Source of the DNA: Cardiobacterium sp. Marseille-Q4385
Lineage (GTDB): Bacteria; Pseudomonadota; Gammaproteobacteria; Cardiobacteriales; Cardiobacteriaceae
Direction of reading: 5' to 3'
Length of the DNA stretch: 64,000 nt
Assembly (NCBI RefSeq): GCF_916618745.1
Contig: NZ_OU745373.1
Coordinates: forward strand, 942,001-1,006,000
Shown here one piece after another: positions 34,590-43,787 of this stretch. Under the pieces are notes generated by a model, which was given only the letters and a program-made list of their open reading frames with translations, searched no databases and was not told the DNA's origin. The stretch's first letter is position 1, and the number at the start of each line of letters is the position of its first letter. The position numbers and the translations under genes are program-made.

Positions 34590-36611
34590 ATGACCGACCC
34601 GATTGAAGAACTGCGCAATACGATCCGCGCCCACGACCACGCTTACTACGTCCTCGATAACCCGACCATCGCCGATGCCGAATATGACGCGCTGATGCAG
34701 GAACTGCGTGCACTGGAAGCAGCCAGCGGCGCGCCGGTGCCCGATGATTCGCCCACCCGCCGCGTCGGCGGCAAGGCAGATGGCGCTTTTGCCCCCATCA
34801 CCCATGCCGTGCCGATGCTGTCGCTGGATAACGTCTTCAACGCCGAGGATTTCGCCGCCTTCTACCGTCGCTTGCAAGAGCGCCTTGGCAGCGACGCGCT
34901 GCTGCATCTCTCCGCCGAGCCGAAATTCGACGGCCTCGCCATCAACCTGCGTTACGAAAACGGCGTACTGACCCGTGCGGCGACCCGTGGCGACGGCGCG
35001 ACCGGCGAAGACGTGACCGCCAATGTGCGTACCATCCGCGCCATCCCTTTGCGCCTTTTGAGCGACACCCCGCCCGCCGTCATCGAAGTGCGCGGCGAAA
35101 TTTATATGCCGAAGGCGGCCTTTACCGCGCTGAACGCGCAAGCCCTGCAAGCTGGCGGCAAGACCTTCGCCAACCCGCGCAACGCCGCCGCCGGCAGCCT
35201 GCGCCAGCTTGATCCCGCCATCACCGCCACGCGCCAGCTCAGTTTCTTCGCTTACGGCTACGGCGCGCACGACGGCTTTATCCTGCCCGCGACCTACACC
35301 GAGCTGCTCGCGCAATACCGCGCCTGGGGCCTGCCCGTCTGCCCGCTGCAACGCGCGCTCACCGGCGCGGATGCCGCCGCCGCTTATATGGTGGACATGG
35401 CTGCGCACCGCCACGACCTGCCTTATGAAATCGACGGCATTGTCTATAAGGCTGACCGTTTCGCCGAACAGCAGACCGCCGGATTCGTCTCGCGCGCGCC
35501 GCGCTGGGCGGTGGCGTGGAAATTCCCGGCAGTGGAAAAAACCACCATCGTCGAAGCCATCGACGTGCAAGTCGGCCGCACCGGCGCCGTTACCCCCGTC
35601 GCCCGCCTGCAAGCGGTGGAAGTCGGCGGCGTCACCGTCACCAACGCTACCCTGCACAACGCCGACGAAGTGGCGCGCAAGGACGTGCGCGTCGGCGATA
35701 CCGTCTTCGTACGCCGCGCCGGCGACGTCATCCCCGAAATCGTCAAAGTTGTTCTGGAAAAACGCCCCGCCGACAGCCAGCCTTTCACCATGCCGACGCA
35801 CTGCCCAATCTGCGCCTCCGAAGTCATCCGCCCCGAAGGCGAAGCGGTGGCACGCTGCTCCGGCGGCCTGCACTGCCAGGCGCAACGTGTGCAGGCGCTG
35901 ATCCACTTCGCTTCGCGCAAAGCGCTGGATATCCAGGGGCTTGGTGACAAACTCATCGAACAAGTCGTGGCGAATGGCAGCGTGCAAAGCCCCGCTGACC
36001 TTTTCCGCCTGACGCTGGACGACTGGTCGGCGCTGCCGCGCATGGCGAGCAAATCGGCGCAGAACGTGCTGGACGCGCTAAATGCCGCAAAAGAGACGAC
36101 GCTGTCCCGCTTCATCTACGCCCTCGGCATCCGCGAAGTCGGCAACGTCAGCGCCGAACTGCTCGCCCGCCACTACCGCGAACTGCCTGCACTGCTCGCC
36201 GCCGACGAAGAAGATTTGCAGGCCATTGACGGCATCGGTCCGGTGATGGCGCAGTACATCCGCCACTTCTTCCTGGATGACGCCAACCTCGCCGTCATCG
36301 CCGACTTGCAGGCCGCCGGTGTGCACTGGCCGGCAGTGGAAGCGCCTGTTGTCAACGCAGACAGCCCGCTCGCCGGTAAAACCGTGGTCATCACCGGCAC
36401 CCTGCCGACGATGAGCCGCGATACCGCTGCCGCCCACGTCGCCGCTCTGGGCGGCAAAACGAGCAGCGCCGTGTCGAAAAAAACCGACTACGTGCTGGCA
36501 GGCGACAAAGCGGGCAGCAAACTGACGAAAGCACAGGAGCTCGGCGTCGCCATCATCGACGAAGCGCAATTATTGGCGTGGCTGGGCGAGCATTCCCACC
36601 ACGCGGAGTAA
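34590..36611 (+). CDS. ligA: NAD-dependent DNA ligase
   Basis: 673 residues, full length. Adenylation domain with KFDGLAINLRYENG (active-site K112) and the NAD-binding Ia domain; OB fold; four-cysteine zinc finger (CPICASEV..CSGGLHCQAQ); helix-hairpin-helix region (LGIREVGNVSAELLARHY, LQAIDGIGPVMAQYI); C-terminal BRCT (TVVITGTLPTMSRD). It seals nicks in replication and repair. AAGGAAC precedes the ATG. Four bases separate it from rnhA. Confidence 0.97.
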   Translation: MTDPIEELRNTIRAHDHAYYVLDNPTIADAEYDALMQELRALEAASGAPVPDDSPTRRVGGKADGAFAPITHAVPMLSLDNVFNAEDFAAFYRRLQERLGSDALLHLSAEPKFDGLAINLRYENGVLTRAATRGDGATGEDVTANVRTIRAIPLRLLSDTPPAVIEVRGEIYMPKAAFTALNAQALQAGGKTFANPRNAAAGSLRQLDPAITATRQLSFFAYGYGAHDGFILPATYTELLAQYRAWGLPVCPLQRALTGADAAAAYMVDMAAHRHDLPYEIDGIVYKADRFAEQQTAGFVSRAPRWAVAWKFPAVEKTTIVEAIDVQVGRTGAVTPVARLQAVEVGGVTVTNATLHNADEVARKDVRVGDTVFVRRAGDVIPEIVKVVLEKRPADSQPFTMPTHCPICASEVIRPEGEAVARCSGGLHCQAQRVQALIHFASRKALDIQGLGDKLIEQVVANGSVQSPADLFRLTLDDWSALPRMASKSAQNVLDALNAAKETTLSRFIYALGIREVGNVSAELLARHYRELPALLAADEEDLQAIDGIGPVMAQYIRHFFLDDANLAVIADLQAAGVHWPAVEAPVVNADSPLAGKTVVITGTLPTMSRDTAAAHVAALGGKTSSAVSKKTDYVLAGDKAGSKLTKAQELGVAIIDEAQLLAWLGEHSHHAE

Positions 36612-36615
36612 ATCC

Positions 36616-37068
36616 ATGAACGACGACAACATCCTGCACATCTACACCGACGGCGCCTGCAAGGGTAATCCCGGCATCGGCGGCTGGGGTGCGTTGCTCT
36701 GCTACGGCCCGCACCAGAAAACGCTGAACGGCGCAGAAGCGCTGACCACCAACAACCGCATGGAGCTCACCGCCGCCATCGAAGCGCTACGCGCCGTCAA
36801 GCGCGCCTGCCCCATCGTCATCAGCACCGACAGCAGTTACCTGAAAAACGGCATTACCCAATGGCTGGCGGGCTGGAAGCGCAACGGCTGGAAAACCGCC
36901 GACAAGAAACCGGTGAAGAATATCGAATTGTGGCAGGCGCTGGACGCTCTGGTCAGCCAGTATCAAATCGAATGGCGCTGGGTAAAGGGACACAGCGGCC
37001 ATCCCGGTAACGAAATGGCGGATCAACTGGCCAATGAGGCTATCCGCGCCTTGCAGCAGGGCGGTTAA
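36616..37068 (+). CDS. rnhA: Ribonuclease HI
   Basis: 150 residues. The catalytic set is complete: IYTDGACKGNPG (D12), RMELTAAIEAL (E50), STDSSYLK (D72) and GHSGHPGNEMAD (D at ~136). Removes RNA from RNA-DNA hybrids, so it works with ligA, encoded just upstream, in lagging-strand maturation. It converges on a small membrane-protein gene 68 bases away. Confidence 0.96.
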   Translation: MNDDNILHIYTDGACKGNPGIGGWGALLCYGPHQKTLNGAEALTTNNRMELTAAIEALRAVKRACPIVISTDSSYLKNGITQWLAGWKRNGWKTADKKPVKNIELWQALDALVSQYQIEWRWVKGHSGHPGNEMADQLANEAIRALQQGG

Positions 37069-37136
37069 GCGTGGCACCGTCCGTACTCGACATCGGTGCC
37101 ATCAACCAAAGCAGCGGCGCTAACAAGCGGCGCAAT

Positions 37137-37646
37137 TCAGCGCCGTAGCCGATTGCGGTACGCATTGTGCAGCGAGCAGTAGGTGGCGCTTTCGTCTGTC
37201 TGCATAATCTCGAAGCGGTGGATGATGCCGCTGTTGCGCCAATAACGGAGGCGGAGGGTGGTGGCGCTGCTCAGGGCAAGATGGGTGTCGAGACTGATAC
37301 GCAGACTGTCGCCGCTGTCCGGCAAAATCAGGCGCTGGGCGAAAAGACGCGGGCGGGAACGATCGCAGCTTTCCAGGATAAAGTCGTGAACGGTGCGCGT
37401 CGTGGCGCCGCCGATAAGGTCAAGCCCGACAGGTGCGAGATGGAAAACGGCAGCGTATAAAGCGAGGGCGGCAGCGATCAGGCGCTGTTTCGGCGCATAA
37501 AGCAGCCAGGCCCCGCCGAGCAGGGCGATGCCGCCGAATGCGCGGGCGCAGAATGCAGCCATGCCTTCCTCGGGGAAAAGGATTTTCAGCGCAATCCAGC
37601 CGAGAGTGGACATGAGGCTGATGCCGCTGATGAAATGTCGCAACAT
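37137..37646 (-). CDS. Small membrane protein, FLP-EG paralogue family (member 1)
   Basis: 169 residues from ATG at 37646. Two to four TM helices fill the first ~90 residues, with ILFPEEGMAAFCARAF at the start and an LDLIG segment ending the hydrophobic part. The C-terminal ~75 residues are soluble and end RYWRNSGIIHRFEIMQ. The same plan, including VTTEDFHI/TRDFHI-type and YWpxSxIIxxIeIL motifs, recurs in the genes at 42703 and 43197. I do not recognise the family. The mdh terminator lies in its leader, so it may be expressed by readthrough or from its own promoter. Confidence 0.6.
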   Translation of the reverse strand: MLRHFISGISLMSTLGWIALKILFPEEGMAAFCARAFGGIALLGGAWLLYAPKQRLIAAALALYAAVFHLAPVGLDLIGGATTRTVHDFILESCDRSRPRLFAQRLILPDSGDSLRISLDTHLALSSATTLRLRYWRNSGIIHRFEIMQTDESATYCSLHNAYRNRLRR

Positions 37647-37670
37647 GGGGGAAGCGTGAGACGAATAGAC

Positions 37671-37693
37671 AAAAGCCCCGCCGAAGCGGGGCT
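37671..37693 (-). terminator. Intrinsic terminator after mdh
   Basis: Stem AGCCCCGC/GCGGGGCT with a four-base loop; TTTT follows on the minus strand. 42 bases past the mdh stop. Confidence 0.85.
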
Positions 37694-37734
37694 CACAATT
37701 CTCCGCACAGTCTGCGGAAACTTTGCCGAAAGGG

Positions 37735-38715
37735 TTATTTGAGGAGATGTTCGATCGCAGCGCGTTCTTCACGCAGTTCGGCGGCGGTCGCATCCATTTT
37801 TTCACGGCTGAAGGCATCTATTTCCAGCCCCTGGACAATTTCGTAGTCGCCGTTTTTGCAGCGGCAGGGATAAGAATAGATGATGCCTGGGGCAATGCCG
37901 TAGGAACCGTCGGCAGGCACCGCCATGCTGACCCAGTCATCGCCCTGCGTGCCCAGCGCCCAGGTGCGCATGTGGTCAATCGCAGCGGAAGCAGCAGAAG
38001 CAGCGGAAGAAGCACCACGCGCCTTGATGATGGCGGCGCCACGTTGTTGCACGACGGGGATGAAGGTGTCCTTATACCAGGTGTCGTCCACCAAGCCTTT
38101 TGCTGCCTTGCCTTTAACGGTGGCATGGCTGATATCCGGGTACTGCGTGGAAGAGTGGTTGCCCCAGATGGTCATCTTGGCGACGTCGGTAGTGTGGGTG
38201 CCGGTTTTTTCGGCGAGTTGCGACAGGGCGCGGTTGTGGTCAAGTCGGGTCATTGCCGTGAAATTGCGCGGGTTGAGATCCGGCGCAGCCGCTTGCGCAA
38301 TCAGCGCGTTGGTATTCGCCGGGTTACCGACCACCAGCACTTTGACGTCGCGCGAAGCGTGATCGTTCAGCGCCTTGCCTTGCGGCCCGAAAATGGCGCC
38401 GTTGGCAGTGAGCAGGTCTTTACGTTCCATACCGGGACCGCGCGGACGGGCACCCACCAGCAGGGCATAGTCGGTATCCTTGAAGGCTACGCTAGCGTCA
38501 TCGGTCGCGACAACACCGGCGAGCAGCGGGAAAGCGCAGTCATTGAGCTCCATCACTACGCCTTGCAATGCACCCAGCGCCGGCGTAATTTCCAGCAGTT
38601 GCAGAATAACGGGCTGATCCGGCCCCAGCATATCGCCAGCAGCGATGCGGAAGGCCAGTGCATAACCGATATTGCCGGCGGCGCCGGTAATGGTGACACG
38701 GACGGGATTTTTCAT
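37735..38715 (-). CDS. mdh: Malate dehydrogenase
   Basis: 326 residues, the long LDH-like type of malate dehydrogenase. GAAGNIGYALAFRIAAGDMLG is the NAD-binding loop; GARPRGPGMERKDLL binds substrate; MTRLDHNRA and IWGNHSSTQYPD carry the catalytic Asp/His pair. A run SSAASAASAAIDHM reflects a local Ser/Ala repeat (three GCAGAAGCAG-like units near 37989-38010). A TCA cycle enzyme; single gene with its own terminator, divergent from the DUF4124-like gene. Confidence 0.96.
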   Translation of the reverse strand: MKNPVRVTITGAAGNIGYALAFRIAAGDMLGPDQPVILQLLEITPALGALQGVVMELNDCAFPLLAGVVATDDASVAFKDTDYALLVGARPRGPGMERKDLLTANGAIFGPQGKALNDHASRDVKVLVVGNPANTNALIAQAAAPDLNPRNFTAMTRLDHNRALSQLAEKTGTHTTDVAKMTIWGNHSSTQYPDISHATVKGKAAKGLVDDTWYKDTFIPVVQQRGAAIIKARGASSAASAASAAIDHMRTWALGTQGDDWVSMAVPADGSYGIAPGIIYSYPCRCKNGDYEIVQGLEIDAFSREKMDATAAELREERAAIEHLLK

Positions 38716-38822
38716 GTGGATGCTCCGGTTGTTGAAAAAATGGGCAAAATGATTATAGCAGGATAGATTCTTGCCGAACAGTAATGTAGAATGCTTGCGT
38801 CCCTTCAGATAAGGAATTCACT

Positions 38823-39503
38823 ATGTTTTTGAGAACTTCTGTATTGGCCTTCGCCGTGTCTTTCGCTGTTGCCAGCTCCGCGCAACAAGCGGCAACGTCG
38901 TCACCAGGCGATGGTAGCAATCCGCCCGCTCCGGAGATTTATCGCAACCCCAATGCCCAGCCGCAGCAGATTTTTTACAAGTGGTACTCACGCGGTCGTG
39001 CGCACTACGCAAAATATGCACCACGCGGTGTAAAAAACGTTATCAAAATTAATGGACAGGGGATGCTGGTCAGCGAACGTCCTGATAACAACACGTTTGC
39101 GGTTCTGCGTCCTGTACGTCCGGCAACGCCTAATGCACAAAATGCTAATGGCTCACAACCTTTGCCTGAGGGCACTATCACTCGCGAACAGCGTTGTGCA
39201 ACGGCACGAAAAGATCTGGATACATTAAGTAAGCCCAAAGTTTTTCAGGATGATGGCAAAGGCAACTTGGTTCCGCTTTCGGCAGATGAAATAAGTGAGC
39301 GGAGCAAAATGGCTCAAGGCATTATTGATCAATTTTGTAACCCACAACCTAGTGTGCCTACCATTGGCGGTAGCCGTCCTCCGGCAGCCGGCAGCAGACC
39401 TGCACCCGGCGCATTGCCGCCACCTGCAGCACCCAGAAACCAACCACCGCAGCAACAAATGCCGGAAATGCCGGGTGATGTCCAGGGCAAAGAACGAGGA
39501 TAA
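38823..39503 (+). CDS. Secreted DUF4124-like protein
   Basis: 226 residues with a signal peptide (cleavage near ASSA-QQ). IFYKWYSRGRAHYAKYAPRG matches the DUF4124 pattern (yKWxdxxGxxhYsxxpPxg). A second part, EQRCATARKDLDTLS..ERSKMAQGIIDQFC, has the two cysteines seen downstream of DUF4124 in many gammaproteobacterial proteins. The last ~55 residues are a Pro/Gly-rich tail. Function unknown; envelope location inferred. Less GC-rich than proS, which starts 11 bases later and may be co-transcribed. Confidence 0.68.
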   Translation: MFLRTSVLAFAVSFAVASSAQQAATSSPGDGSNPPAPEIYRNPNAQPQQIFYKWYSRGRAHYAKYAPRGVKNVIKINGQGMLVSERPDNNTFAVLRPVRPATPNAQNANGSQPLPEGTITREQRCATARKDLDTLSKPKVFQDDGKGNLVPLSADEISERSKMAQGIIDQFCNPQPSVPTIGGSRPPAAGSRPAPGALPPPAAPRNQPPQQQMPEMPGDVQGKERG

Positions 39504-39514
39504 GACACAACACT

Positions 39515-41215
39515 ATGCGCCTCTCACAATTCTGGCTCACCACGCAAAAAGAAACGCCGGCTGATGCAGAAGTTATCAGTCACCAACTGATGCTGCGTGC
39601 CGGCATGATCCGGCAAGCGGCGCTCGGCATATATTCCTGGCTGCCGCTGGGTTTACGAGTGCTGCGCAAAGTGGAGCAGATCATCCGCGAAGAAATGAAT
39701 CGCGCCGGTTCGCTGGAAATTCTGATGCCGAGCGCCCAGCCTGCCGAATTGTGGCAGGAATCCGGGCGTTGGCAGGCGTATGGTCCGGAATTGCAACGTT
39801 TTATCGACCGTCATGAGCGCGAATACTGCCTGGGACCAACGCACGAAGAAGTCGTTACCGACCTGATGCGGCGTGATCTGTCCAGCTACAAGCAGCTGCC
39901 GCTCAACGTCTATCAAATCCAGACCAAATTCCGCGATGAAATCCGCCCGCGTTTTGGGGTGATGCGGGGTCGGGAATTCCTGATGAAAGACGCCTACTCT
40001 TTCCATCTTGACGAAGCCAGCCTGCAAGACACCTACCAAACCATGTTTGACGCCTACTGCCGCATCTTCGAACGTCTTGGCTTGGATTACCGTCCGGTAC
40101 TGGCGGATAACGGCTCCATCGGCGGCACCGGCTCACACGAATTCCACGTTTTGGCGGCAACAGGCGAAGACGCCATTGTCTTTTCCACCAACGGCAACTA
40201 TGCCGCCAATATCGAAAAAGCCGAGGCACAGCGCCCCGCCCAAATCCGCCCCGCTCCAAGCGCTGCGATGGAAAAACGGGAAACCCCGCACTGCAAGACC
40301 ATTGCCGCCTTGGTCGAAGATTATGGCGTGCCAATTGAGCGCATCATCAAAACCCTGATGGTCGCCGGGGCGGAAGGTGGCGTCGTTGCCCTTATCATCC
40401 GTGGCGATCACGAACTCAATGCCATCAAGGCAGAACACCTGCCGGAAGTTGCCGCCCCATTGCGCATGGCCGAAGAAGCCGAAATTCGCGCTGCGCTGGG
40501 AGCAGGCGCCGGTTCCCTCGGCCCAGTCGGGGCAAACGTACCGATGATCGTGGATTACGACGCGGCGGTGATTGCCGATTTTGCGGCTGGTGCCAATGAA
40601 GACGGCTACCACTATTTCAACATCAACTGGGAACGCGATGTTCCCCTGCCCAAAATTGCCGACCTGCGCAACGTCGTCGAAGGCGATATGGCCCCTGACG
40701 GTAGCGGCACTCTCGCCATCCGGCGCGGCATCGAAGTCGGACACATCTTCCAGTTGGGAAAAAAATACTCCGAAGCAATGGGGCTGAAAATACAACTGGA
40801 AGACGGTGGCTCAGCTACCCCGCTGATGGGCTGCTACGGCATCGGTGTTACCCGTGTGGTTGCCGCTGCCATTGAGCAAAACCACGACGAACGCGGCATC
40901 ATCTGGCCGCAGGCCATTGCCCCCTTCACCGTGGTCATCCTGCCGCTCAACGCTGCCAAATCGCCGGAAGTACAGCGTGCCGCCGAAACGTTATACGAAC
41001 AACTGCTACAAGCCGGTGTGGATGTTGTGCTTGATGATCGCGGTAAACGTCCCGGTGTCATGTTTGCCGATATGGATCTCATCGGTATTCCGGAGCGGAT
41101 CGTCATTTCGGACAAAACACTGGCCAACGGCGAAGTCGAATACAAACACCGCCGCTGCGAAAGTGCCGAAATGGTGCCGCTTGACGCTATCTTCGCCCGC
41201 CTGACCCAGGCATAA
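39515..41215 (+). CDS. proS: Prolyl-tRNA synthetase
   Basis: 566 residues, the bacterial (ProS type with INS editing insertion) form. Class II motifs: motif 1 around LPLGLRVLRKVEQIIREEM, motif 2 (QTKFRDEIRPRFGVMRGREF), motif 3 (GCYGIGVTRVVAAAIEQ). The insertion domain (~225-400) corresponds to the Ala-tRNA(Pro) editing module. C-terminal anticodon-binding domain ends KHRRCESAEMV. Followed by a terminator. Confidence 0.96.
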   Translation: MRLSQFWLTTQKETPADAEVISHQLMLRAGMIRQAALGIYSWLPLGLRVLRKVEQIIREEMNRAGSLEILMPSAQPAELWQESGRWQAYGPELQRFIDRHEREYCLGPTHEEVVTDLMRRDLSSYKQLPLNVYQIQTKFRDEIRPRFGVMRGREFLMKDAYSFHLDEASLQDTYQTMFDAYCRIFERLGLDYRPVLADNGSIGGTGSHEFHVLAATGEDAIVFSTNGNYAANIEKAEAQRPAQIRPAPSAAMEKRETPHCKTIAALVEDYGVPIERIIKTLMVAGAEGGVVALIIRGDHELNAIKAEHLPEVAAPLRMAEEAEIRAALGAGAGSLGPVGANVPMIVDYDAAVIADFAAGANEDGYHYFNINWERDVPLPKIADLRNVVEGDMAPDGSGTLAIRRGIEVGHIFQLGKKYSEAMGLKIQLEDGGSATPLMGCYGIGVTRVVAAAIEQNHDERGIIWPQAIAPFTVVILPLNAAKSPEVQRAAETLYEQLLQAGVDVVLDDRGKRPGVMFADMDLIGIPERIVISDKTLANGEVEYKHRRCESAEMVPLDAIFARLTQA

Positions 41216-41235
41216 GCAAGCCATACCCAACCCAG

Positions 41236-41267
41236 GCCGTGATTCCCCGTGACTCACGGCTTTTTTT
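41236..41267 (+). terminator. Intrinsic terminator after proS
   Basis: Stem GCCGTGA/TCACGGC with an eleven-base loop, then seven T. It ends 22 bases before the truD start. Confidence 0.85.
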
Positions 41268-41289
41268 ATCCACCTTGCGAGAACACACC

Positions 41290-42285
41290 ATGAGCAAACC
41301 CACCGCCACCATCAAACAGCAACCGAGCGATTTTCATGTTGCCGAGCAGCTTGGCTTTGCCCCCAACGGACAGGGCGAACATCTGTGGTGTTATGTGGAG
41401 AAAACCGGCCTGAATACCGCCTATCTCAAACGCGAATGGGTGAGACTGCTTGGCTGCGCGCAAAAAGACATTGCCCACAGCGGTCTTAAAGACCGCCACG
41501 CCGTCACCTGCCAATGGCTGTCACTACCCGCCAAATACGGCACCCACCTGCCGGATAGCGGAGAAGGCTGGCGCATCCTGACACGCGCGCACAATGACCG
41601 CAAACTGCGCATCGGCACACATCGGGCTAACGAATTTACCCTTATCCTGCGCGATGTGCAGGGCGAACGCGCCGCTATCGACCATGCGCTTGCCGCACTG
41701 GCGCATGACGGCTTTGCCAACCTCTTCGGCGACCAGCGCTTCGGACACCACAATCTGCAAAAAGCCCGACACTGGGTTGAGCGCGGCGAACTGCCCAAAA
41801 AACACGACGAACGTGCCCTGGTGCTGTCCGTCCTGCGCGCTGACTGCTTCAACGCCCAACTGCAAGCCCGCATGGCGGCCAACACCCTGCACACACCACA
41901 AGCAGGCGACCGCGCCCTCCTGCGCGGCAGCAACAGCCATTTTCTCATTGAAAGTGTGGATGAAACCCTGCTGGAGCGCCTGCATAGCGGCGATATCGCA
42001 CTCGGCGGCTGGCTACCCGGCAAGGAAAACAAACCGCTGCCGCCGGCAACGAAAACCTGGCTGGATAACGCTGATGCCGCCACACAAGCCGCCGTGCACT
42101 ACCTCTGCCGCCATGCTGACAGCGGCTGGCGCGCCTTCACCGCCCGCGCACAAAACCTGCACCACGACTGGCAGGATGCGCACACCCTGTCACTCACATT
42201 CACCCTGCCGCGTGGCAGCTACGCTACAGCATTGCTGGCCGCCCTCTTTACCATTCATGATGCGGCGGAAAGCAAGCGGACATAA
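41290..42285 (+). CDS. truD: tRNA pseudouridine(13) synthase
   Basis: 331 residues from ATG at 41290; an upstream extension in frame runs through the proS terminator. QPSDFHVAEQLGF is the usual start, SGLKDRHAVTCQW contains the catalytic Asp (D68), and NLFGDQRFG is the TruD signature. The TRUD insertion domain (~145-290) follows. Modifies U13 of tRNA(Glu). A bidirectional terminator follows directly. Confidence 0.94.
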   Translation: MSKPTATIKQQPSDFHVAEQLGFAPNGQGEHLWCYVEKTGLNTAYLKREWVRLLGCAQKDIAHSGLKDRHAVTCQWLSLPAKYGTHLPDSGEGWRILTRAHNDRKLRIGTHRANEFTLILRDVQGERAAIDHALAALAHDGFANLFGDQRFGHHNLQKARHWVERGELPKKHDERALVLSVLRADCFNAQLQARMAANTLHTPQAGDRALLRGSNSHFLIESVDETLLERLHSGDIALGGWLPGKENKPLPPATKTWLDNADAATQAAVHYLCRHADSGWRAFTARAQNLHHDWQDAHTLSLTFTLPRGSYATALLAALFTIHDAAESKRT

Positions 42286-42312
42286 AAAAACGCAGCAAAT
42301 GCTGCGTTTTTT
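42284..42312. terminator. Bidirectional intrinsic terminator
   Basis: AAAAAAACGCAGC/GCTGCGTTTTTT with a four-base loop, between the convergent truD and the 68-residue gene; the left arm begins at the truD stop codon. Confidence 0.92.
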
Positions 42313-42327
42313 ATACGGATAAAAGAT

Positions 42328-42534
42328 TCAGCCTTTACTCACGCTCACACTGCCATCGGCATTACGCAATGCGCTGACAAAAGCGTCCGCATCGAAAGAA
42401 TCATCGTGGGTCACGACCACATTGTCATTATTGATATTGACCCAGCGGACACCTGCAATAGCCATGCCGGCGTCTTTGAGGGCATCTGCATTTGCCGGGG
42501 TCAGACCGGCTGCTTTAAATAAGGTTTGCGCCAT
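42328..42534 (-). CDS. Small unrecognised protein, 68 residues
   Basis: Starts MAQTLFKAAGL at 42534 with GGAG eight bases upstream; an ATG four codons earlier lacks a site. No signal or TM. The order helix, strand (VRWVNINND), strand (NVVVTHDDS), helix (DADAFVSALRNA) hints at a small alpha-beta fold, possibly HMA-like, but no CxxC is present. A strong ribosome binding site and terminator support it as a real gene. Function unknown. Confidence 0.62.
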   Translation of the reverse strand: MAQTLFKAAGLTPANADALKDAGMAIAGVRWVNINNDNVVVTHDDSFDADAFVSALRNADGSVSVSKG

Positions 42535-42702
42535 GTTGTACTCCATTGATTAAGGGGAATGAAAACATGAATGACGATGCAAGCATTGTGCCAAAAGCCA
42601 TCGTTAACCGATGAAATTCCACGTGTTTTTCAAAACAACATCATGAGCCTAAAATGATCATCCGCCTTGTCGCCCTCCGTCATCCCACCACCGGACACTG
42701 CC

Positions 42703-43197
42703 ATGAACTTCTTCGAAAATCTCCTCGAAAACTTCCGCGAAGCCCCCGCCCTCACCGCCTGCGTCGTCTTTTGCGCCGCCGCCATCTTCTTCCTGCCCGA
42801 TGAAGGCCGCATCGCCCTGCTGAAAAACCTCAGCGTCGGCGTCTTTGCCATCCCGCTTGGCATTCACATCTGGCGGAGAAGCAGACTCGATCACCTCGAC
42901 GAAGGCTTCCCGCTCTTCACCACCCTCATCTTCCTCGCCGGCGGGGCCTACCTCGCCGTGCCGGCGCTGATCGACCTGCACCGCCCGCGTGTGACTGTTA
43001 CCACCGAAGATTTCCACATCAAATGGCACAACTGCAAACATTGCTACGACAGCCGCTACCGCCTTGTCCTGCCGGAAAAACACGCCGAACTGGTGCTGGA
43101 AAAGAAACGCGTCCGCCCGTTGCAAAGCGCCCATGAAATCCGCGTCGAATACTGGCCGAAGAGCGACATCATCTACAAAATCGAGATCCTGCGCTGA
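42703..43197 (+). CDS. Small membrane protein, FLP-EG paralogue family (member 2)
   Basis: 164 residues from ATG at 42703. Two N-terminal TM helices flank IFFLPDEGRIALLKNL; a third at ~76-92 (FTTLIFLAGGAYLAVPALIDL). The C-terminal domain VTTEDFHIKWHNCKHCYDSRYRLVLP ends YWPKSDIIYKIEIL. The CKHC pair is unique to this member. Its TGATG stop overlaps the start of the next gene, so they are translationally coupled. Function unknown; inner-membrane location inferred. Confidence 0.68.
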   Translation: MNFFENLLENFREAPALTACVVFCAAAIFFLPDEGRIALLKNLSVGVFAIPLGIHIWRRSRLDHLDEGFPLFTTLIFLAGGAYLAVPALIDLHRPRVTVTTEDFHIKWHNCKHCYDSRYRLVLPEKHAELVLEKKRVRPLQSAHEIRVEYWPKSDIIYKIEILR

Positions 43198-43703
43198 TGC
43201 CCCTGCCGCACAATTTTGCCGACCTTTATCGCGAAGCGCCTGTTTTCGCCGCTTGTGGTGCCGTCTATTTTGCCTGCGACATCTTCCTGCCAAACGAAGG
43301 CTGGCCCGCCCTGCTGCGCCCGCTCTTCCTGGCCCTTCTGCTTATTCCCTGCGCACGCTATCTGTGGCGCACCCGCCGACATGACCGCCTGGGCTGGCGT
43401 TACCAATACCCCCGCCTCTGCGTCGCTGCCGCAGGCACCGCTGCCATCATCATGGCCGCGCCCGTCTGCCTTGACCTCGTCGGCAGCAGCCGAAACCTGA
43501 GCACACGCGATTTCCACATCCGTGAGTCAATGCCTGACCGCGACAGCAGCGGCGATTTCCGCCTCGTTCTACCCGCCATCCGGCAGGATTTCCCTATTGA
43601 TAACCGCCACTACCACCCGCTCAACCGCGCCACGAAGATCCGCGTCGCCTACTGGCCGCAGAGCGGCATCATCCAACGCATCGACATCCTGCAAAGCCGT
43701 TGA
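43197..43703 (+). CDS. Small membrane protein, FLP-EG paralogue family (member 3)
   Basis: 168 residues, same plan as members 1 and 2: FLPNEGWPALLRPLFLALLL near the N-terminus, a third hydrophobic segment at ~78-100 (AAGTAAIIMAAPVCLDLVG), STRDFHIRE and a C-terminus IRVAYWPQSGIIQRIDILQ. The conserved pieces FLPxEG, DFHI and YWPxSxII define the family within this window. A tandem pair with the preceding gene. Function unknown. Confidence 0.68.
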   Translation: MPLPHNFADLYREAPVFAACGAVYFACDIFLPNEGWPALLRPLFLALLLIPCARYLWRTRRHDRLGWRYQYPRLCVAAAGTAAIIMAAPVCLDLVGSSRNLSTRDFHIRESMPDRDSSGDFRLVLPAIRQDFPIDNRHYHPLNRATKIRVAYWPQSGIIQRIDILQSR

Positions 43704-43742
43704 GCGGCACGAATCACTACTGGACAGCGACCTTCCTTCCAT

Positions 43743-43770
43743 AAAAAACGGGGCGCACGGCCCCGTTTTT
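43743..43770. terminator. Bidirectional intrinsic terminator
   Basis: AAAAAACGGGGC/GCCCCGTTTTT with a five-base loop between the converging small membrane gene and fbaB. Confidence 0.9.
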
Positions 43771-43787
43771 GATATTGCCGACACCCC

